64,000 nucleotides of DNA, taken from assembly GCA_031580945.1 (NCBI GenBank), contig JAVLBT010000002.1, positions 1-64,000 on the forward strand. Reading direction: 5' to 3'. The notes under the pieces are model-generated. The model was not told the origin of the DNA and made no database searches. It saw only the letters and a program-made list of their open reading frames with translations. The stretch is from Gracilimonas sp031580945 (lineage in GTDB: Bacteria > Bacteroidota > Rhodothermia > Balneolales > Balneolaceae). Position numbers and translations under genes: made by a program. Shown in pieces: positions 16,409 through 25,906 of the stretch; position 1 is the stretch's first letter, and each line of letters begins with the position of its first letter.

Positions 16409-16795
16409 ATGAAAAAAATTCAGGTATATCTTCTTTTTTTTCCTTTACTAATAGTTTCATCCTGTGAGTTGCTGAATGCAGGCGATCAACATACTATAAA
16501 GGAAGAAACAGTAGTGGTTGAAGCAGAACTAACTTCGGGGGATCTATTTCAATACAGTTTAGGGCATTTTGGAGATGAAGAAGAGGCTGAGATTCTAAAA
16601 GCACCGGATCATGCAACCATAAGTCAGCTTTCCATTAGCCCCGAGGAAATCCAATATAAATACCAAGCAATTGCAGGGTATACAGGGGATGATGACGTAA
16701 TTATTCAAAGCAGAAAAGGTTCAGACGGTGAAAAGCCAAATGACCAAATTTTAAATACCATTATAAGATTTCAAATCAATGACTCAGCTGAATAG
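16409..16795 (+). CDS. Hypothetical lipoprotein, first gene of a seven-gene run
   Basis: The 128 aa protein has a lipoprotein signal (KKIQVYLLFFPLLIVSSC, lipobox Cys about residue 19) and an acidic mature domain of about 110 aa that looks beta-rich (TVVVEAELTSGDLFQYSL; IQYKYQAIAGYTGDDDVIIQ). I do not recognise the family. It overlaps the next gene by 17 bp, so the pair is probably co-translated. It lies opposite the AraC gene. Confidence 0.75.
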   Translation: MKKIQVYLLFFPLLIVSSCELLNAGDQHTIKEETVVVEAELTSGDLFQYSLGHFGDEEEAEILKAPDHATISQLSISPEEIQYKYQAIAGYTGDDDVIIQSRKGSDGEKPNDQILNTIIRFQINDSAE

Positions 16796-17516
16796 ATTAT
16801 TACTGATTGCTGTGATACTGTTTGCGGCTTCTCAATCAGTCTCCGCTCAGGATACGGTATGGGTTCAGCCCGATAGTGCTTTACTTGAGGGAAGTTTTAT
16901 CCAACCTTACACCAACCAATGGAAAGTCTCAGTTATTGATTCATCCGGGAATAAACAACATATGCGGTATTGGACTGATTATGCACAAATTCTTGAGCTG
17001 GATGGAGTATCCTATTTGCATAGGGTGCAGGATCTGTATAGTCCTGAATACGGCCTTCAGCAGACATGGATCAATACGGTACAACATGCCGACCTGACTC
17101 CCCTTCGATATTCTCTGGAAAGCACAAACGGTAATTTGCTACACTTGAATTTTGACGGAAATAAAGTCACTCAGAGAGCTTTTGTGGAAGGTGAGTTTAA
17201 ATCAGAAGAATTTGAAACAGAACATCACCTTTATGACTGGAACTTGTATGGGATATTATTAATTGGGCTTCCATTCCAGAAGAATATCAGCTATAAAATT
17301 CCATACTGGTCTCAACAAACAAAAACGGAGGAGATACTAACAGCAACTCTGGAAGGGCAGGAACGAGTTCAAACACTGAGTGGAAACAACCATCTTACCC
17401 AAAAAATAACTACCGACAAAGGGCTCACCTTTTGGTTGACTAAACAAAAGCCTTATGTGATACAGCTTACACTGGCTTTGCCCAACGGATCTACGATGAT
17501 CTGGGAGATGATGTGA
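16779..17516 (+). CDS. Hypothetical secreted protein
   Basis: This 245 aa protein has a signal peptide (LNRLLLIAVILFAASQSVSA, cleavage near AQD) and no further membrane segments. The mature part is rich in beta-type sequence (YWTDYAQILELDGVSYLHRV; GKVTQ-like strands) and resembles the DUF3108-like group of outer-layer beta proteins, but I cannot assign a family. It overlaps the lipoprotein gene upstream and ends 17 bp before the start of the next gene. Confidence 0.72.
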   Translation: MTQLNRLLLIAVILFAASQSVSAQDTVWVQPDSALLEGSFIQPYTNQWKVSVIDSSGNKQHMRYWTDYAQILELDGVSYLHRVQDLYSPEYGLQQTWINTVQHADLTPLRYSLESTNGNLLHLNFDGNKVTQRAFVEGEFKSEEFETEHHLYDWNLYGILLIGLPFQKNISYKIPYWSQQTKTEEILTATLEGQERVQTLSGNNHLTQKITTDKGLTFWLTKQKPYVIQLTLALPNGSTMIWEMM

Positions 17517-17533
17517 TCAAAAACGAGGGAATA

Positions 17534-18061
17534 ATGATAAAACAAACTATGCTAATCATAATAATGGCCATTGTAGGTACCTGTACAGTATCTGCTCAAA
17601 CAAATAGTGCTGATTTAGAACCTGAAGAGTACTTCGATTTTTGGGTCGGCGAATGGGAAGTCACATGGGATGAAGGAGATGGAAAGATCGGCAAGGGAAC
17701 CAATCTTATTGAAAAGACGCTGGACGGAAAGGTGATACAGGAAAACTTCAGGATCACCGAGGGACAACAAAAAGGCTTCAAAGGAACCAGCCTCTCCGTA
17801 TATCAACCCCGGTTTGAGCGATGGAAACAAGCCTGGGCCGATAATAGTGGCGGATATTTCGATTTCACTGGCAAAACGGATGGCAACAAACGGATCTTTC
17901 AAACCGAGGTTTTTGAACTGGAGGACGGTCGCAGGTTTACCCAGCGGATGGTGTTTTATGATATAAAGGAAGATTCGTTGATGTGGGATTGGGAGGCATC
18001 CAATGATGGGGGAGAAACCTGGACACTGAACTGGAGAATCAAATACAAGCGGCTTAAGTAA
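17534..18061 (+). CDS. Secreted DUF1579-like lipocalin-type protein
   Basis: From the ATG at 17534 the product is 175 aa with a signal peptide (MLIIIMAIVGTCTVSAQ). The GAGGG five to eight bases upstream favours this start over the GTG at 17513. The mature part opens with EEYFDFWVGEWEVTW and contains FKGTSLSVYQPRFERWKQAW and ends SNDGGETWTLNWRIKY. FWVGEWEV is the typical opening of DUF1579 and related beta-barrel proteins of unknown function. The next gene starts immediately after the stop. Confidence 0.75.
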   Translation: MIKQTMLIIIMAIVGTCTVSAQTNSADLEPEEYFDFWVGEWEVTWDEGDGKIGKGTNLIEKTLDGKVIQENFRITEGQQKGFKGTSLSVYQPRFERWKQAWADNSGGYFDFTGKTDGNKRIFQTEVFELEDGRRFTQRMVFYDIKEDSLMWDWEASNDGGETWTLNWRIKYKRLK

Positions 18062-18586
18062 ATGTACACCTATTTGGTCAAGTCGACGGCAAAGTATGGC
18101 ATCTATTTAGGGCTATTCCTGTGCTTTTTCACTCTATTTATGTGGTTATCAGGTTTGGATACCACGCATTATCATATCGGGAAAAAGATCGAGCTTGGAA
18201 TATCCATCGTACCCATCGGCTTTATTCTATTCGCCATTTATAAGATGAATAATGAAGTTGAACTTACCATCCTAAAAAGGATAGTGATTGGCTTAACAGT
18301 AGGATTAGTATCAATTGGAATTTCAGCTCCATTTATTGAGATATATCATCAATTTATCAACCCTGATTGGTTTGAAGCCGTTCTTCGAATTAATGAACAG
18401 CAGATGGAAGCTTCGGGAGCTACTCAATCTGAAATTAGCGCCCGCTTAGAACAACTACAGGCTAATAATACTCCGCTGAATGCTCTTGTAAGTGCATTAC
18501 TTTCTGGGGGTATCATTTTTCCTGCTATCGTTTCTTTGGCTTCCTTGCTGTTTATTCTTTCCACAAAGAATGCAGAACAGAACTGA
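18062..18586 (+). CDS. DUF4199-like membrane protein
   Basis: The 174 aa protein has four hydrophobic helices (about 12-32, 46-64, 75-97 and 142-168) with a charged helical stretch before the last one (INEQQMEASGATQSEISARL). The layout and the start TAKYGIYLGLFLCFFTLFMW fit the DUF4199 family of small Bacteroidota membrane proteins; function unknown. It begins on the base after the stop of the previous gene. Confidence 0.75.
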   Translation: MYTYLVKSTAKYGIYLGLFLCFFTLFMWLSGLDTTHYHIGKKIELGISIVPIGFILFAIYKMNNEVELTILKRIVIGLTVGLVSIGISAPFIEIYHQFINPDWFEAVLRINEQQMEASGATQSEISARLEQLQANNTPLNALVSALLSGGIIFPAIVSLASLLFILSTKNAEQN

Positions 18587-18612
18587 ACTGAACATATTCA
18601 AAACCAAATCCT

Positions 18613-19500
18613 ATGAGATCTGCAGCCCTGATAATAGTTTTTATACCATTCCTATTCTGGATGAATAGTGGTAAAACTCTACATAAAGCCCAAAAGCTGG
18701 GTGAAGGTGTAATTACAACCGGTATGGAATTATCTCAGGCCATTAGCCCTGCCGGGGATGAAATGTATTTTGCAAGAATGGCGGAACAGGGCGATTGGAA
18801 TATTTACTATTCTAAATGGAACAAGGGTCAATGGACGGATCCTGTGGTGGCTCCATTTTCAAGTCCCTACACCGATGCCGATCCGTACTTTACTTCAAAT
18901 GGGAAAAAGATCTTTTTCCTTTCTGATCGACCCATAAAAGAAGGAGGAGAACCATTTCAGTTTCCGGATGTTTGGTATGTAGAAAAAACTACTGATGGAT
19001 GGAGTGCACCGGTATATGCGAAAGAACTAAACACAGCATTTGGGGAAGGTTTTATGTCGTTAACCAATGAAGGGGATATCGTTTTTTCTTCCAATCAAGG
19101 AAACGGAGATTCCTTTTCAATATTTAAAGCATCACATAATGGAACCACGTTTGAAACCCCACAACCAATGGCACTGCCCATAAAAGTAAAAGATTATGCA
19201 AATCCGTTGATAGCCAGAGATGGAAGCTATCTGATCATTGACAGCGATATGAAAGAGGGAGAAGGTGCAGATGACCTGTATATCCTGTTCAAAGAAGGCA
19301 ATGGCTGGACGGAGCCCGTGAACCTTGGCCCAACGGTAAATTCACCGGACAGTGAAGGCGCCCCTTATGTGACGTTTGACGGCAAACATTTGCTGTTTGG
19401 CCGTATTAAAGTCATAAATGATCAGTTTAGCAGCGATATTTATCAGGTTTCCTTTCAACCTTTGCTTAAGAAAGCCAAAGAAAAGGCAGGATTGAAATAA
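18613..19500 (+). CDS. PD40-type beta-propeller exported protein
   Basis: The 295 aa protein has an N-terminal hydrophobic signal (SAALIIVFIPFLFWMNSG) followed by repeated WD40-like PD40 blades: ISPAGDEMYFARM, DPYFTSNGKKIFFLSDRP, SLTNEGDIVFSSNQG, LIARDGSYLIIDSDM and VTFDGKHLLFGRI. Such blades are like those of TolB and of OmpA-linked PD40 proteins; they bind peptides or glycans rather than catalyse a known reaction. There is a 26 bp gap upstream and 20 bp downstream. Confidence 0.85.
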   Translation: MRSAALIIVFIPFLFWMNSGKTLHKAQKLGEGVITTGMELSQAISPAGDEMYFARMAEQGDWNIYYSKWNKGQWTDPVVAPFSSPYTDADPYFTSNGKKIFFLSDRPIKEGGEPFQFPDVWYVEKTTDGWSAPVYAKELNTAFGEGFMSLTNEGDIVFSSNQGNGDSFSIFKASHNGTTFETPQPMALPIKVKDYANPLIARDGSYLIIDSDMKEGEGADDLYILFKEGNGWTEPVNLGPTVNSPDSEGAPYVTFDGKHLLFGRIKVINDQFSSDIYQVSFQPLLKKAKEKAGLK

Positions 19501-19520
19501 ATCAAATTAACTTATAAGAC

Positions 19521-20261
19521 ATGACCAATGTAAAAATACTTCTCACCGGATGTTTATTGATCGTATTCGGATTCCATGCACAAGCACAACATGCTACAAC
19601 CACCGGTACCGAGATCCTGGAAAGAAGTAAACAGAAGCACGATCCGGATGGGCAATGGAGCAATACCGAACTTTCGATTCACATTCAGGAACCGAGAATT
19701 CAAAACAGACTTCGATATTCTCAGTTGGCCATGTATACCAAGACTGGATATTTCAAATTGGTGAGAGATTCTGAACCAGGAATCATAGAACGAATCATTG
19801 ATCATGAAGGAAATGCTCAGGTCTTGTTAAACGGTTCCCCGGAAATTGCAGATGATATCAAGGAGAAATATCGGTTAGGAGCTGATCGAAATACCGGCTA
19901 CCGTTCATTTTATCGATTGATGTACGGCCTTCCCATGTCACTCACCGAAGATGTAGTTGAAGAGATCGGTAAGCCGAAAGAAAGTAATTTTGCGGGACAA
20001 GAGGTGTATTCACTGGAGATCGAACTGAAAGAACCTATGATCAGTAAAAAATGGGAGCTTATGTTGGATCGCGTTGATTATTCTATGGTAGCATTAAAGT
20101 TCGATCATGCTGATGATTCCAATCGGCCGAATGAAGTGATCCTTTTTGATGGAAAATACCGATGGGAGGGCATCAGTATTCCCAGGTTTCGACATTGGTA
20201 TCATGAAGATTCTGGAGCGTATCAGGGAAGTGATGTGATTGTGAACAACCTTGATCAGTGA
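19521..20261 (+). CDS. Secreted DUF6503-like protein
   Basis: The 246 aa protein has a signal peptide (NVKILLTGCLLIVFGFHAQA) and a mature domain starting ATTTGTEILERSKQKHDPDG. That pattern, together with YRSFYRLMYGLPMSL and DRVDYSMVALKFDHADD, resembles the DUF6503 group, beta-rich secreted proteins of unknown function related to the LolA/LppX fold in layout. The assignment is by resemblance. Its stop overlaps the start of the HELVHH membrane protein by four bases. Confidence 0.7.
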   Translation: MTNVKILLTGCLLIVFGFHAQAQHATTTGTEILERSKQKHDPDGQWSNTELSIHIQEPRIQNRLRYSQLAMYTKTGYFKLVRDSEPGIIERIIDHEGNAQVLLNGSPEIADDIKEKYRLGADRNTGYRSFYRLMYGLPMSLTEDVVEEIGKPKESNFAGQEVYSLEIELKEPMISKKWELMLDRVDYSMVALKFDHADDSNRPNEVILFDGKYRWEGISIPRFRHWYHEDSGAYQGSDVIVNNLDQ

Positions 20262-21004
20262 TACCCACTAATTTGATTGGAACCAAAGTAAGCCGTTCGT
20301 TCGATACCCACCCTGAGAATGGAAAGTTGAACATCAAGATAACCTGGAAATACTGCTTAGCTTTTTATTGCATGACCATGTTGTATGTATCGCTGCATGA
20401 ATTGGTTCATCATTTTGCAGGAGCAGCGATTTGCGGGGATTGGGGATTCAAAACCTTCAATTACTTTGAAACTGCTTGTAGTGAGGATAGCAGAATTAAG
20501 TACCTGGCTACTTTTGCAGGACCGGTTTTTACCTATGCCGTCATGTGGGTCGGGGCATGGATGTTACGTAAGCCCCAAGCCTCCCAATACACCAAACAAT
20601 TGGGTTTCGCTTTGATATTCGCTCAATTGCCTCTGCAAAGAATGACTTCCCCGATCTTTAGAATGAATGATGAATTTTATGCATCAGTACAGCTTTGGGG
20701 AGATAATTCTTTGGTCTATTGGGGAGTTCTGGTCATCATCTGGCTGATTTGTCTGCCACCTCTGTGGATCGCTTACCGGAACATTGAGAACAGGTACAAA
20801 ATCCTGTGGTTCTTATTCTATCTGGTACTTTTTCCCTATTTGATCTGGGGGCCGGTTTTCGGAGTATTGGAGTTTTTGTTGATTAGTAGGGGAGTGTTGG
20901 ATGGGACGATCATCGGAATAGCGAATTTATTTATCCTCAATGAGATCGTGACCATCATCGGGTATATCTATACAAAGAATTATTTTGATCCTGCATTGAA
21001 CTGA
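20258..21004 (+). CDS. Membrane protein with HExxH motif (site-2-protease-like)
   Basis: The 248 aa integral membrane protein has about six hydrophobic segments. The first (about residues 32-48) runs into LHELVHHFAGAA, which fits the HExxH zinc motif inside a helix. A second segment has ATFAGPVFTYAVMW, recalling the GP-turn of M50 site-2 proteases. The usual NPDG/DG third ligand motif is not obvious, so activity is uncertain. The start is a GTG at 20258 overlapping the previous stop; the first internal Met is 37 residues in and would cut the first helix. It closes the seven-gene run. Confidence 0.7.
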   Translation: MIPTNLIGTKVSRSFDTHPENGKLNIKITWKYCLAFYCMTMLYVSLHELVHHFAGAAICGDWGFKTFNYFETACSEDSRIKYLATFAGPVFTYAVMWVGAWMLRKPQASQYTKQLGFALIFAQLPLQRMTSPIFRMNDEFYASVQLWGDNSLVYWGVLVIIWLICLPPLWIAYRNIENRYKILWFLFYLVLFPYLIWGPVFGVLEFLLISRGVLDGTIIGIANLFILNEIVTIIGYIYTKNYFDPALN

Positions 21005-21050
21005 AGAGCAATGATACAGATGAGGATTCATGAACAGAATCGCTCTTTTT
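21004..21050 (+). terminator. Possible terminator after the seven-gene run
   Basis: AAGAGC (21004-21009) pairs with GCTCTT (21042-21047), with an inner GATTC-atgaaca-GAATC stem, and TTTTT follows. The loop is asymmetric, so strength is uncertain. The position, directly after the last gene of the run, supports it. Confidence 0.4.
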
Positions 21051-21248
21051 ACAATTCTGAAGACGCATCTCTATCTACATTTCAGCGTTTTCAAAAATAG
21101 TTAAATTAAAGTGGGTTTACGATCAATATATTTCTTTTCTGAACTATACTTCTACGTTGTGCTGTGTGGTACTTCCATAACTTTGAAAACTCTTCAGTTT
21201 TTAAGGTTCAAATTTCACGATAAATAGCGTGGAGGAGGATGTATACCA

Positions 21249-21719
21249 ATGCCTGATTTCAAGAATTCAGTATTTGCCTATATCATCCAATGCAGAAGCA
21301 AAAAATACTTCTCCATTTTCTATTGGGTCTCCCGTGCTGCCATGGGAATAGGTTTTATTGGCTCAGGAGTGAGAAAATTACCCGGAGTGAAATTCACAGT
21401 TCTTCCGGTAGAAAATCCTGTAGGTCACTTTTTTGAAGCGATGTACCAGACAGGATTTTATTGGAATACGATAGGTGCTATTCAAATTCTGCTTGGGTTG
21501 ATGATCTTCTTTGACCGAAGTGTTGTTGCTGCTACACTCGTCATGATGCCGGTAACGATCAACATCTTTTTGGCATCTGTTGCTCTTCAAATGACAGGTA
21601 CGCCCATTATTACATCAGCTATGCTATTAGCAAATATCTTCTTGCTACTCTGGCACTTTGAGAATTACTTGTCCATTATCCAAAAACCTAAATACCTGAC
21701 CGATGATATACCTGACTAA
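21249..21719 (+). CDS. DoxX-like membrane protein
   Basis: The 156 aa protein has four transmembrane helices and the DoxX-type pattern: a first helix ending FIGSGVRKLPGVKF, then GFYWNTIGAIQILLGLMIFF in the second and third helices. DoxX/DoxD relatives are poorly defined membrane proteins, some linked to redox complexes. GGAGGAGG lies 11 bases before the ATG. It overlaps the next gene by 17 bp. Confidence 0.75.
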   Translation: MPDFKNSVFAYIIQCRSKKYFSIFYWVSRAAMGIGFIGSGVRKLPGVKFTVLPVENPVGHFFEAMYQTGFYWNTIGAIQILLGLMIFFDRSVVAATLVMMPVTINIFLASVALQMTGTPIITSAMLLANIFLLLWHFENYLSIIQKPKYLTDDIPD

Positions 21720-22413
21720 CATCAAAAATTTCATACGGGAAGATATCGTACGATTTACTCTGCTTATCCTGATCATGTTCCAATATTCCAACTTTTACCG
21801 GGTAACGATGCGTTGTATTTACGAAGGAAGCGAATTTCAGTGGATGAATACCTGGGGGGTGAGTCTGTTAGGTGAGGAACGGGCGATGCGGATTATGGGA
21901 AACGGACTTGAAGGACATTTTTTGATCGTCTTTCTATTAGCTGTTTTATTTACAGTGATCATTTTTGGGCTTATTCGACGACCTAATGATCCATTGGTGA
22001 AAATGCTTACAGTGGTTTTTGCTGGAGCTATGGTGGCAAAAGAGATCATGCTATCGTTGGCCTATGGTGATCAATATCAAATAGCTGGAGAGACTTTCCG
22101 GTTACAGCTCAATTATTCAATTCTTGGGCCGGCATTAAGTTTGATCATATTTGGCTTGGCCCTTTTTTGGGTATACCAGAATAAATTGATCAGGGTACCT
22201 GAAGCAACCAATTTAAAAGTCATGGTCATTATTACAGTGCTTATAATACCATGTTTTCTGTTTCTTAGATTGGGACCTCAACATGGCTGGACCGATATTG
22301 TGGGCATTAACCTGATCTACCTTCAGTTCACACTGCTCATTTTAAACTGGATGGGTTTTTTTAAACAAGCGCTTGAAACGGAGCCTTTTAACTTCCAGAA
22401 AGACCGTAGCTAA
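21703..22413 (+). CDS. Hypothetical multi-pass membrane protein
   Basis: This 236 aa protein has about six hydrophobic helices (for example FTLLILIMFQYSNFY; FLIVFLLAVLFTVIIFGLI; VMVIITVLIIPCFLFLRL). I do not recognise the family. Its 5' end overlaps the DoxX-like gene, and 59 bp separate it from the LytTR regulator, so the three may form one transcript. No catalytic motif is visible. Confidence 0.75.
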   Translation: MIYLTNIKNFIREDIVRFTLLILIMFQYSNFYRVTMRCIYEGSEFQWMNTWGVSLLGEERAMRIMGNGLEGHFLIVFLLAVLFTVIIFGLIRRPNDPLVKMLTVVFAGAMVAKEIMLSLAYGDQYQIAGETFRLQLNYSILGPALSLIIFGLALFWVYQNKLIRVPEATNLKVMVIITVLIIPCFLFLRLGPQHGWTDIVGINLIYLQFTLLILNWMGFFKQALETEPFNFQKDRS

Positions 22414-22472
22414 TCTTCTTATTTACAATTGGAATACCAATTGTTGCTTTAGATTGGTGGAGGTTCTTGAAT

Positions 22473-22886
22473 ATGTACTTTTTAGACAGATATTTGAATC
22501 AACAAGATCTATTGATTATGGAGAACAAGCAATTGACTGCAAAAAAATCAGATGATGGAAATGGGGCGCTCAGTAGATTAGTCATCAAGAAAGGGAATAC
22601 CTATCACATTGTTAAGACAAAGAAGATCCATTGGCTTGAATCAGATGGTAATTATGTGCGAATTTACAGTAACGGTCAAAAATATTTATTGAGAGCTACA
22701 CTAAAAGGACTTCTTCAAAAATTAGACAACACAGAATTTCAACAAATACATCGGTCTACGGTGGTTAACATTGAATTCATCCAGAAGATCAAAAAAACAA
22801 TGTATGGGGAATTTATAGTCATCTTAAAAAACGGAGAAGAACTTAAGATGTCCCGCAGTTATACCGATCTGTTAGAATCCATTTGA
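22473..22886 (+). CDS. Stand-alone LytTR DNA-binding regulator
   Basis: From ATG 22473 the product is 137 aa. The C-terminal 95 aa form a LytTR domain: KTKKIHWLESDGNYVRIYS, RATLKGLLQKLDNTEFQQIHRS and GEELKMSRSYTDLL, all matching the family. No receiver domain precedes it; the first 40 residues are polar and short. TGGAGG about ten bases upstream supports this start over TTG 22467. LytTR proteins bind imperfect direct repeats. It lies upstream of SusC/SusD pair 1 and may regulate that pair or the membrane genes before it. Confidence 0.85.
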   Translation: MYFLDRYLNQQDLLIMENKQLTAKKSDDGNGALSRLVIKKGNTYHIVKTKKIHWLESDGNYVRIYSNGQKYLLRATLKGLLQKLDNTEFQQIHRSTVVNIEFIQKIKKTMYGEFIVILKNGEELKMSRSYTDLLESI

Positions 22887-23036
22887 TTCCATCACAGTAT
22901 ATGTGGCCTGACCACATAATATTACGGCTTATCACAATCGGTTAAAATTTGTTATTCAGGCCTCTTATTTAATGCCTTACTCATTGCACTTAAAAATGAG
23001 TTCAAACATTTACTAATCAAATAAAAAGAGGTTTGT

Positions 23037-25871
23037 ATGATTAAAAAGCTACTAATAATGCATCTTGCTTTGTTTGTCACATCTGCTGTGGCTTTTGCAC
23101 AAAGCGGAAATATATCAGGTACTGTTAGCAGTTCTCAAACAGGAGAGCTGTTAACAGGAGTAAATATATACGTGGTTGAGCTACAGCGTGGAGCAGCCAC
23201 AGGTATAAATGGTGAATATTCTATTGAGAATATTCCTTATGGTGAATACACCTTCAGAGTATCTTTTGTGGGATTTAATACCCTCACAGAAAATGTGACT
23301 ATTGACCAGGCCAATCAAACAGTGAATTTTGAGATATCAGAAGATCTGATGGGATTGGAAGAAATCGTTGTTACTGGTCAGGGCTCAGGAATTCGCAGGG
23401 ATAGATTATCAACGACCGTAGATGTCATATCTGCGAATAAGCTGGAAGAAATTCCTTCTGTACAGTTAGATCAGGTACTACAGGCAAATCTGCCCAATTC
23501 CCAAATACGGCTTAGCTCCGGACAACCTGGAACAGCTTCTTTAATTAGAGGAAGGGGAATAGGGTCAGCTCTAACATCCACAACACCTGTTATTTATGTT
23601 GATGGAGTACGAGTGGATAATACCAATAGTTTTAATATTAACACCGGTACCGGAGGGGCACAAAGTTCGGCCATAGCTGATATACCCATCGAGAATATTG
23701 AGAGAATTGAATTTGTGAAAGGGGGTGCTGCTACCACACAATTTGGTTCTGATGCTGCCAACGGCGTTATCCAGATTTTCACCAAAAAAGGAGTTCAAGG
23801 TTCTTCTCAATTTTCACTGGAAACTCAACTTGGAGCCACTGTTGGAACCGAAGATTTTCTAAAATACGATCGGACGGCTGATATTCTATATAGTCCGGGT
23901 ACCATTCAGGAATACCAATTAACAGGATCAGGTGGATCTGAAAATTATACGTACAGTTTTTCGGGCTCAATGCGTGGCAACGAAGGATTCAAGGCGCAAA
24001 ATGAAGAAATTCGACACAACCTTAGAGCCGGGTTTACAGCAAATGTAAATGAATATATGTCGTATGAGGGATCACTTGGGTTTACCTCAAATGAATTTGA
24101 AAGGGACTGGAATGCAAATACTTCAGCCTCCATTTTTGCTGGGCTGGAAGGGGGTTCGTATGGAGATCTGTCTGAATTGGATTCGGATGATTATGATGCC
24201 CTCAGTGAAGAACTCCAAAATGCAGTTTCACTGGTTGATATTTCTGAAAACGTAAAAAGGTTTCAGACATCCAATAAGCTAAAATTCAATTTGTCTGAGG
24301 GACTTTCAGCGTCTGCACTTGTTGGCTTAGATTACAGAAATAGCGGCCAACGAGTCCGGAATACGAATGAATGGCTGATAGCCATGGGATTTGCCCCTGA
24401 AGGCACAACCGATTTAGGTACCTTAAGGCAATCGGACCGTGATTTTCTTGCTTTGACCTTAGAAGCATCAGCAAGATATGAGAAGGATTTCGGGGACATC
24501 TCAACAATTACAAACGCCGGAGCTCAACTATTCAGAAATGATGAAGAATCTATTGCCATCACTTCCAATGGCCTTCCGGATGGTTCTTTCAATGCAGATA
24601 ATGGAAATGAAATTACGGGAACTGATTTTCAACAGGTGCTGGTCAACTATGGTATTTATGTGCTGGAGAATATCAGCTATAAAAACACCTATGTAGTAGA
24701 ACTTGGCCTGCGTGTGGATAATAATACTGCTTTTGGAGAAACCGTAGATCCGCAAATTTATCCAAAAGTAGGCCTGGCATATAACCTGTCTTCAGAACAG
24801 TTTTTCCAGGACAATGTACCCAATTCCGTAATTTCAAATCTTAGATTACGAGCTAACTATGGCTTTGCCGGGAACTTTCCCACTCCTTTCTCTAATCAAG
24901 TGCTTGCTTCCATTGACTCTTATTTAGGAGGGGGTACCATAGAGTTTGGTACACCAGGAGATATTGCTTTAAAGCCAGAAAGAACCGAAACCATAGAACT
25001 TGGGTCTGATATTGCACTAATTAATGATAAGGTCAGTCTTGGAGTTACTTATTATCAATCCGAAACTACAGACGCCTTATTTACAGCACCATTTGCCCCT
25101 TCAACTGGTTTAGGGACTGCACTGCAGAATTTGGGAGTTATTGAAAACTCTGGTTTTGAAGTTTCAAGTACATTCAATGTGGTACGAAATAAAAACATGA
25201 GTATTAATTTAAATGCTTCTGTAAACACCCTGAATAATGAGGTGGTTGATAATGGAAATAGTGCGGCCTTTGCAGTGGGTGGTTTTGCATTCCTTGGCTC
25301 TTATGTTGATGAAGGACAGCCAGTCGGTTTTTTAAGAGGCAACAGACCTATTTTTGCTGAAGACGGATCATTGGCTGATGTTGAACCTAATGCAGTATTG
25401 GGAACTCCCATACCCGATTATTTTGGTTCAATATCATTAAATGGATCAGTCAAAAGCTTCTCATTTAATATAACCTCTGATTATCAAGTTGGTGCGCAAG
25501 GGGTTGCCGTGGATGATGTACTTCGGTATTTCGGAGGCGTGAATGATGAAGGTAGAATTCCGGAAGCATCGGCTGCTGAAAGCTTTTTTGATCTTGCAGG
25601 CGTTTGGGTAGAAGATACCGACTACTTTAAAGTGCGGACAATTTCATTAAGCTATAATATTGCCGGGACCACATTTGATAATGCTGTTAGAAGTGTAAGG
25701 CTGGGCTTTTCTGTGACAAATCCGCTTAGTTTTGCAAGCTCATCTTTCGATCCTGAGGTAACAGGAGCTGGTATTGCCCGCGGACAAGGAGGATTAGGTG
25801 TTGGAGGTTTTGGCTTTGGTACGGAATCTCCTCCACGAAACTACGTGGGAAGCATAAAAATTAACTTTTAA
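23037..25871 (+). CDS. SusC/RagA family TonB-linked outer membrane protein (pair 1)
   Basis: The 944 aa protein has a signal peptide (MHLALFVTSAVAFAQ), a carboxypeptidase-regulatory-like domain (about 24-105, SGTVSSSQTGELLTGVNIY), a plug with EEIVVTGQGSGIRRDRLS and PVIYVDGVRVDN, and a C-terminal beta barrel ending VGSIKINF. SusC proteins import glycans, peptides or other large nutrients with a SusD lid. The substrate cannot be read from sequence; no glycosidase or sulfatase is nearby. Its stop shares a base with the first possible start of the SusD gene. Confidence 0.95.
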   Translation: MIKKLLIMHLALFVTSAVAFAQSGNISGTVSSSQTGELLTGVNIYVVELQRGAATGINGEYSIENIPYGEYTFRVSFVGFNTLTENVTIDQANQTVNFEISEDLMGLEEIVVTGQGSGIRRDRLSTTVDVISANKLEEIPSVQLDQVLQANLPNSQIRLSSGQPGTASLIRGRGIGSALTSTTPVIYVDGVRVDNTNSFNINTGTGGAQSSAIADIPIENIERIEFVKGGAATTQFGSDAANGVIQIFTKKGVQGSSQFSLETQLGATVGTEDFLKYDRTADILYSPGTIQEYQLTGSGGSENYTYSFSGSMRGNEGFKAQNEEIRHNLRAGFTANVNEYMSYEGSLGFTSNEFERDWNANTSASIFAGLEGGSYGDLSELDSDDYDALSEELQNAVSLVDISENVKRFQTSNKLKFNLSEGLSASALVGLDYRNSGQRVRNTNEWLIAMGFAPEGTTDLGTLRQSDRDFLALTLEASARYEKDFGDISTITNAGAQLFRNDEESIAITSNGLPDGSFNADNGNEITGTDFQQVLVNYGIYVLENISYKNTYVVELGLRVDNNTAFGETVDPQIYPKVGLAYNLSSEQFFQDNVPNSVISNLRLRANYGFAGNFPTPFSNQVLASIDSYLGGGTIEFGTPGDIALKPERTETIELGSDIALINDKVSLGVTYYQSETTDALFTAPFAPSTGLGTALQNLGVIENSGFEVSSTFNVVRNKNMSINLNASVNTLNNEVVDNGNSAAFAVGGFAFLGSYVDEGQPVGFLRGNRPIFAEDGSLADVEPNAVLGTPIPDYFGSISLNGSVKSFSFNITSDYQVGAQGVAVDDVLRYFGGVNDEGRIPEASAAESFFDLAGVWVEDTDYFKVRTISLSYNIAGTTFDNAVRSVRLGFSVTNPLSFASSSFDPEVTGAGIARGQGGLGVGGFGFGTESPPRNYVGSIKINF

Positions 25872-25906
25872 TGGTCACTGAGATGAATTACAAAAAGAAG
25901 AATAGT

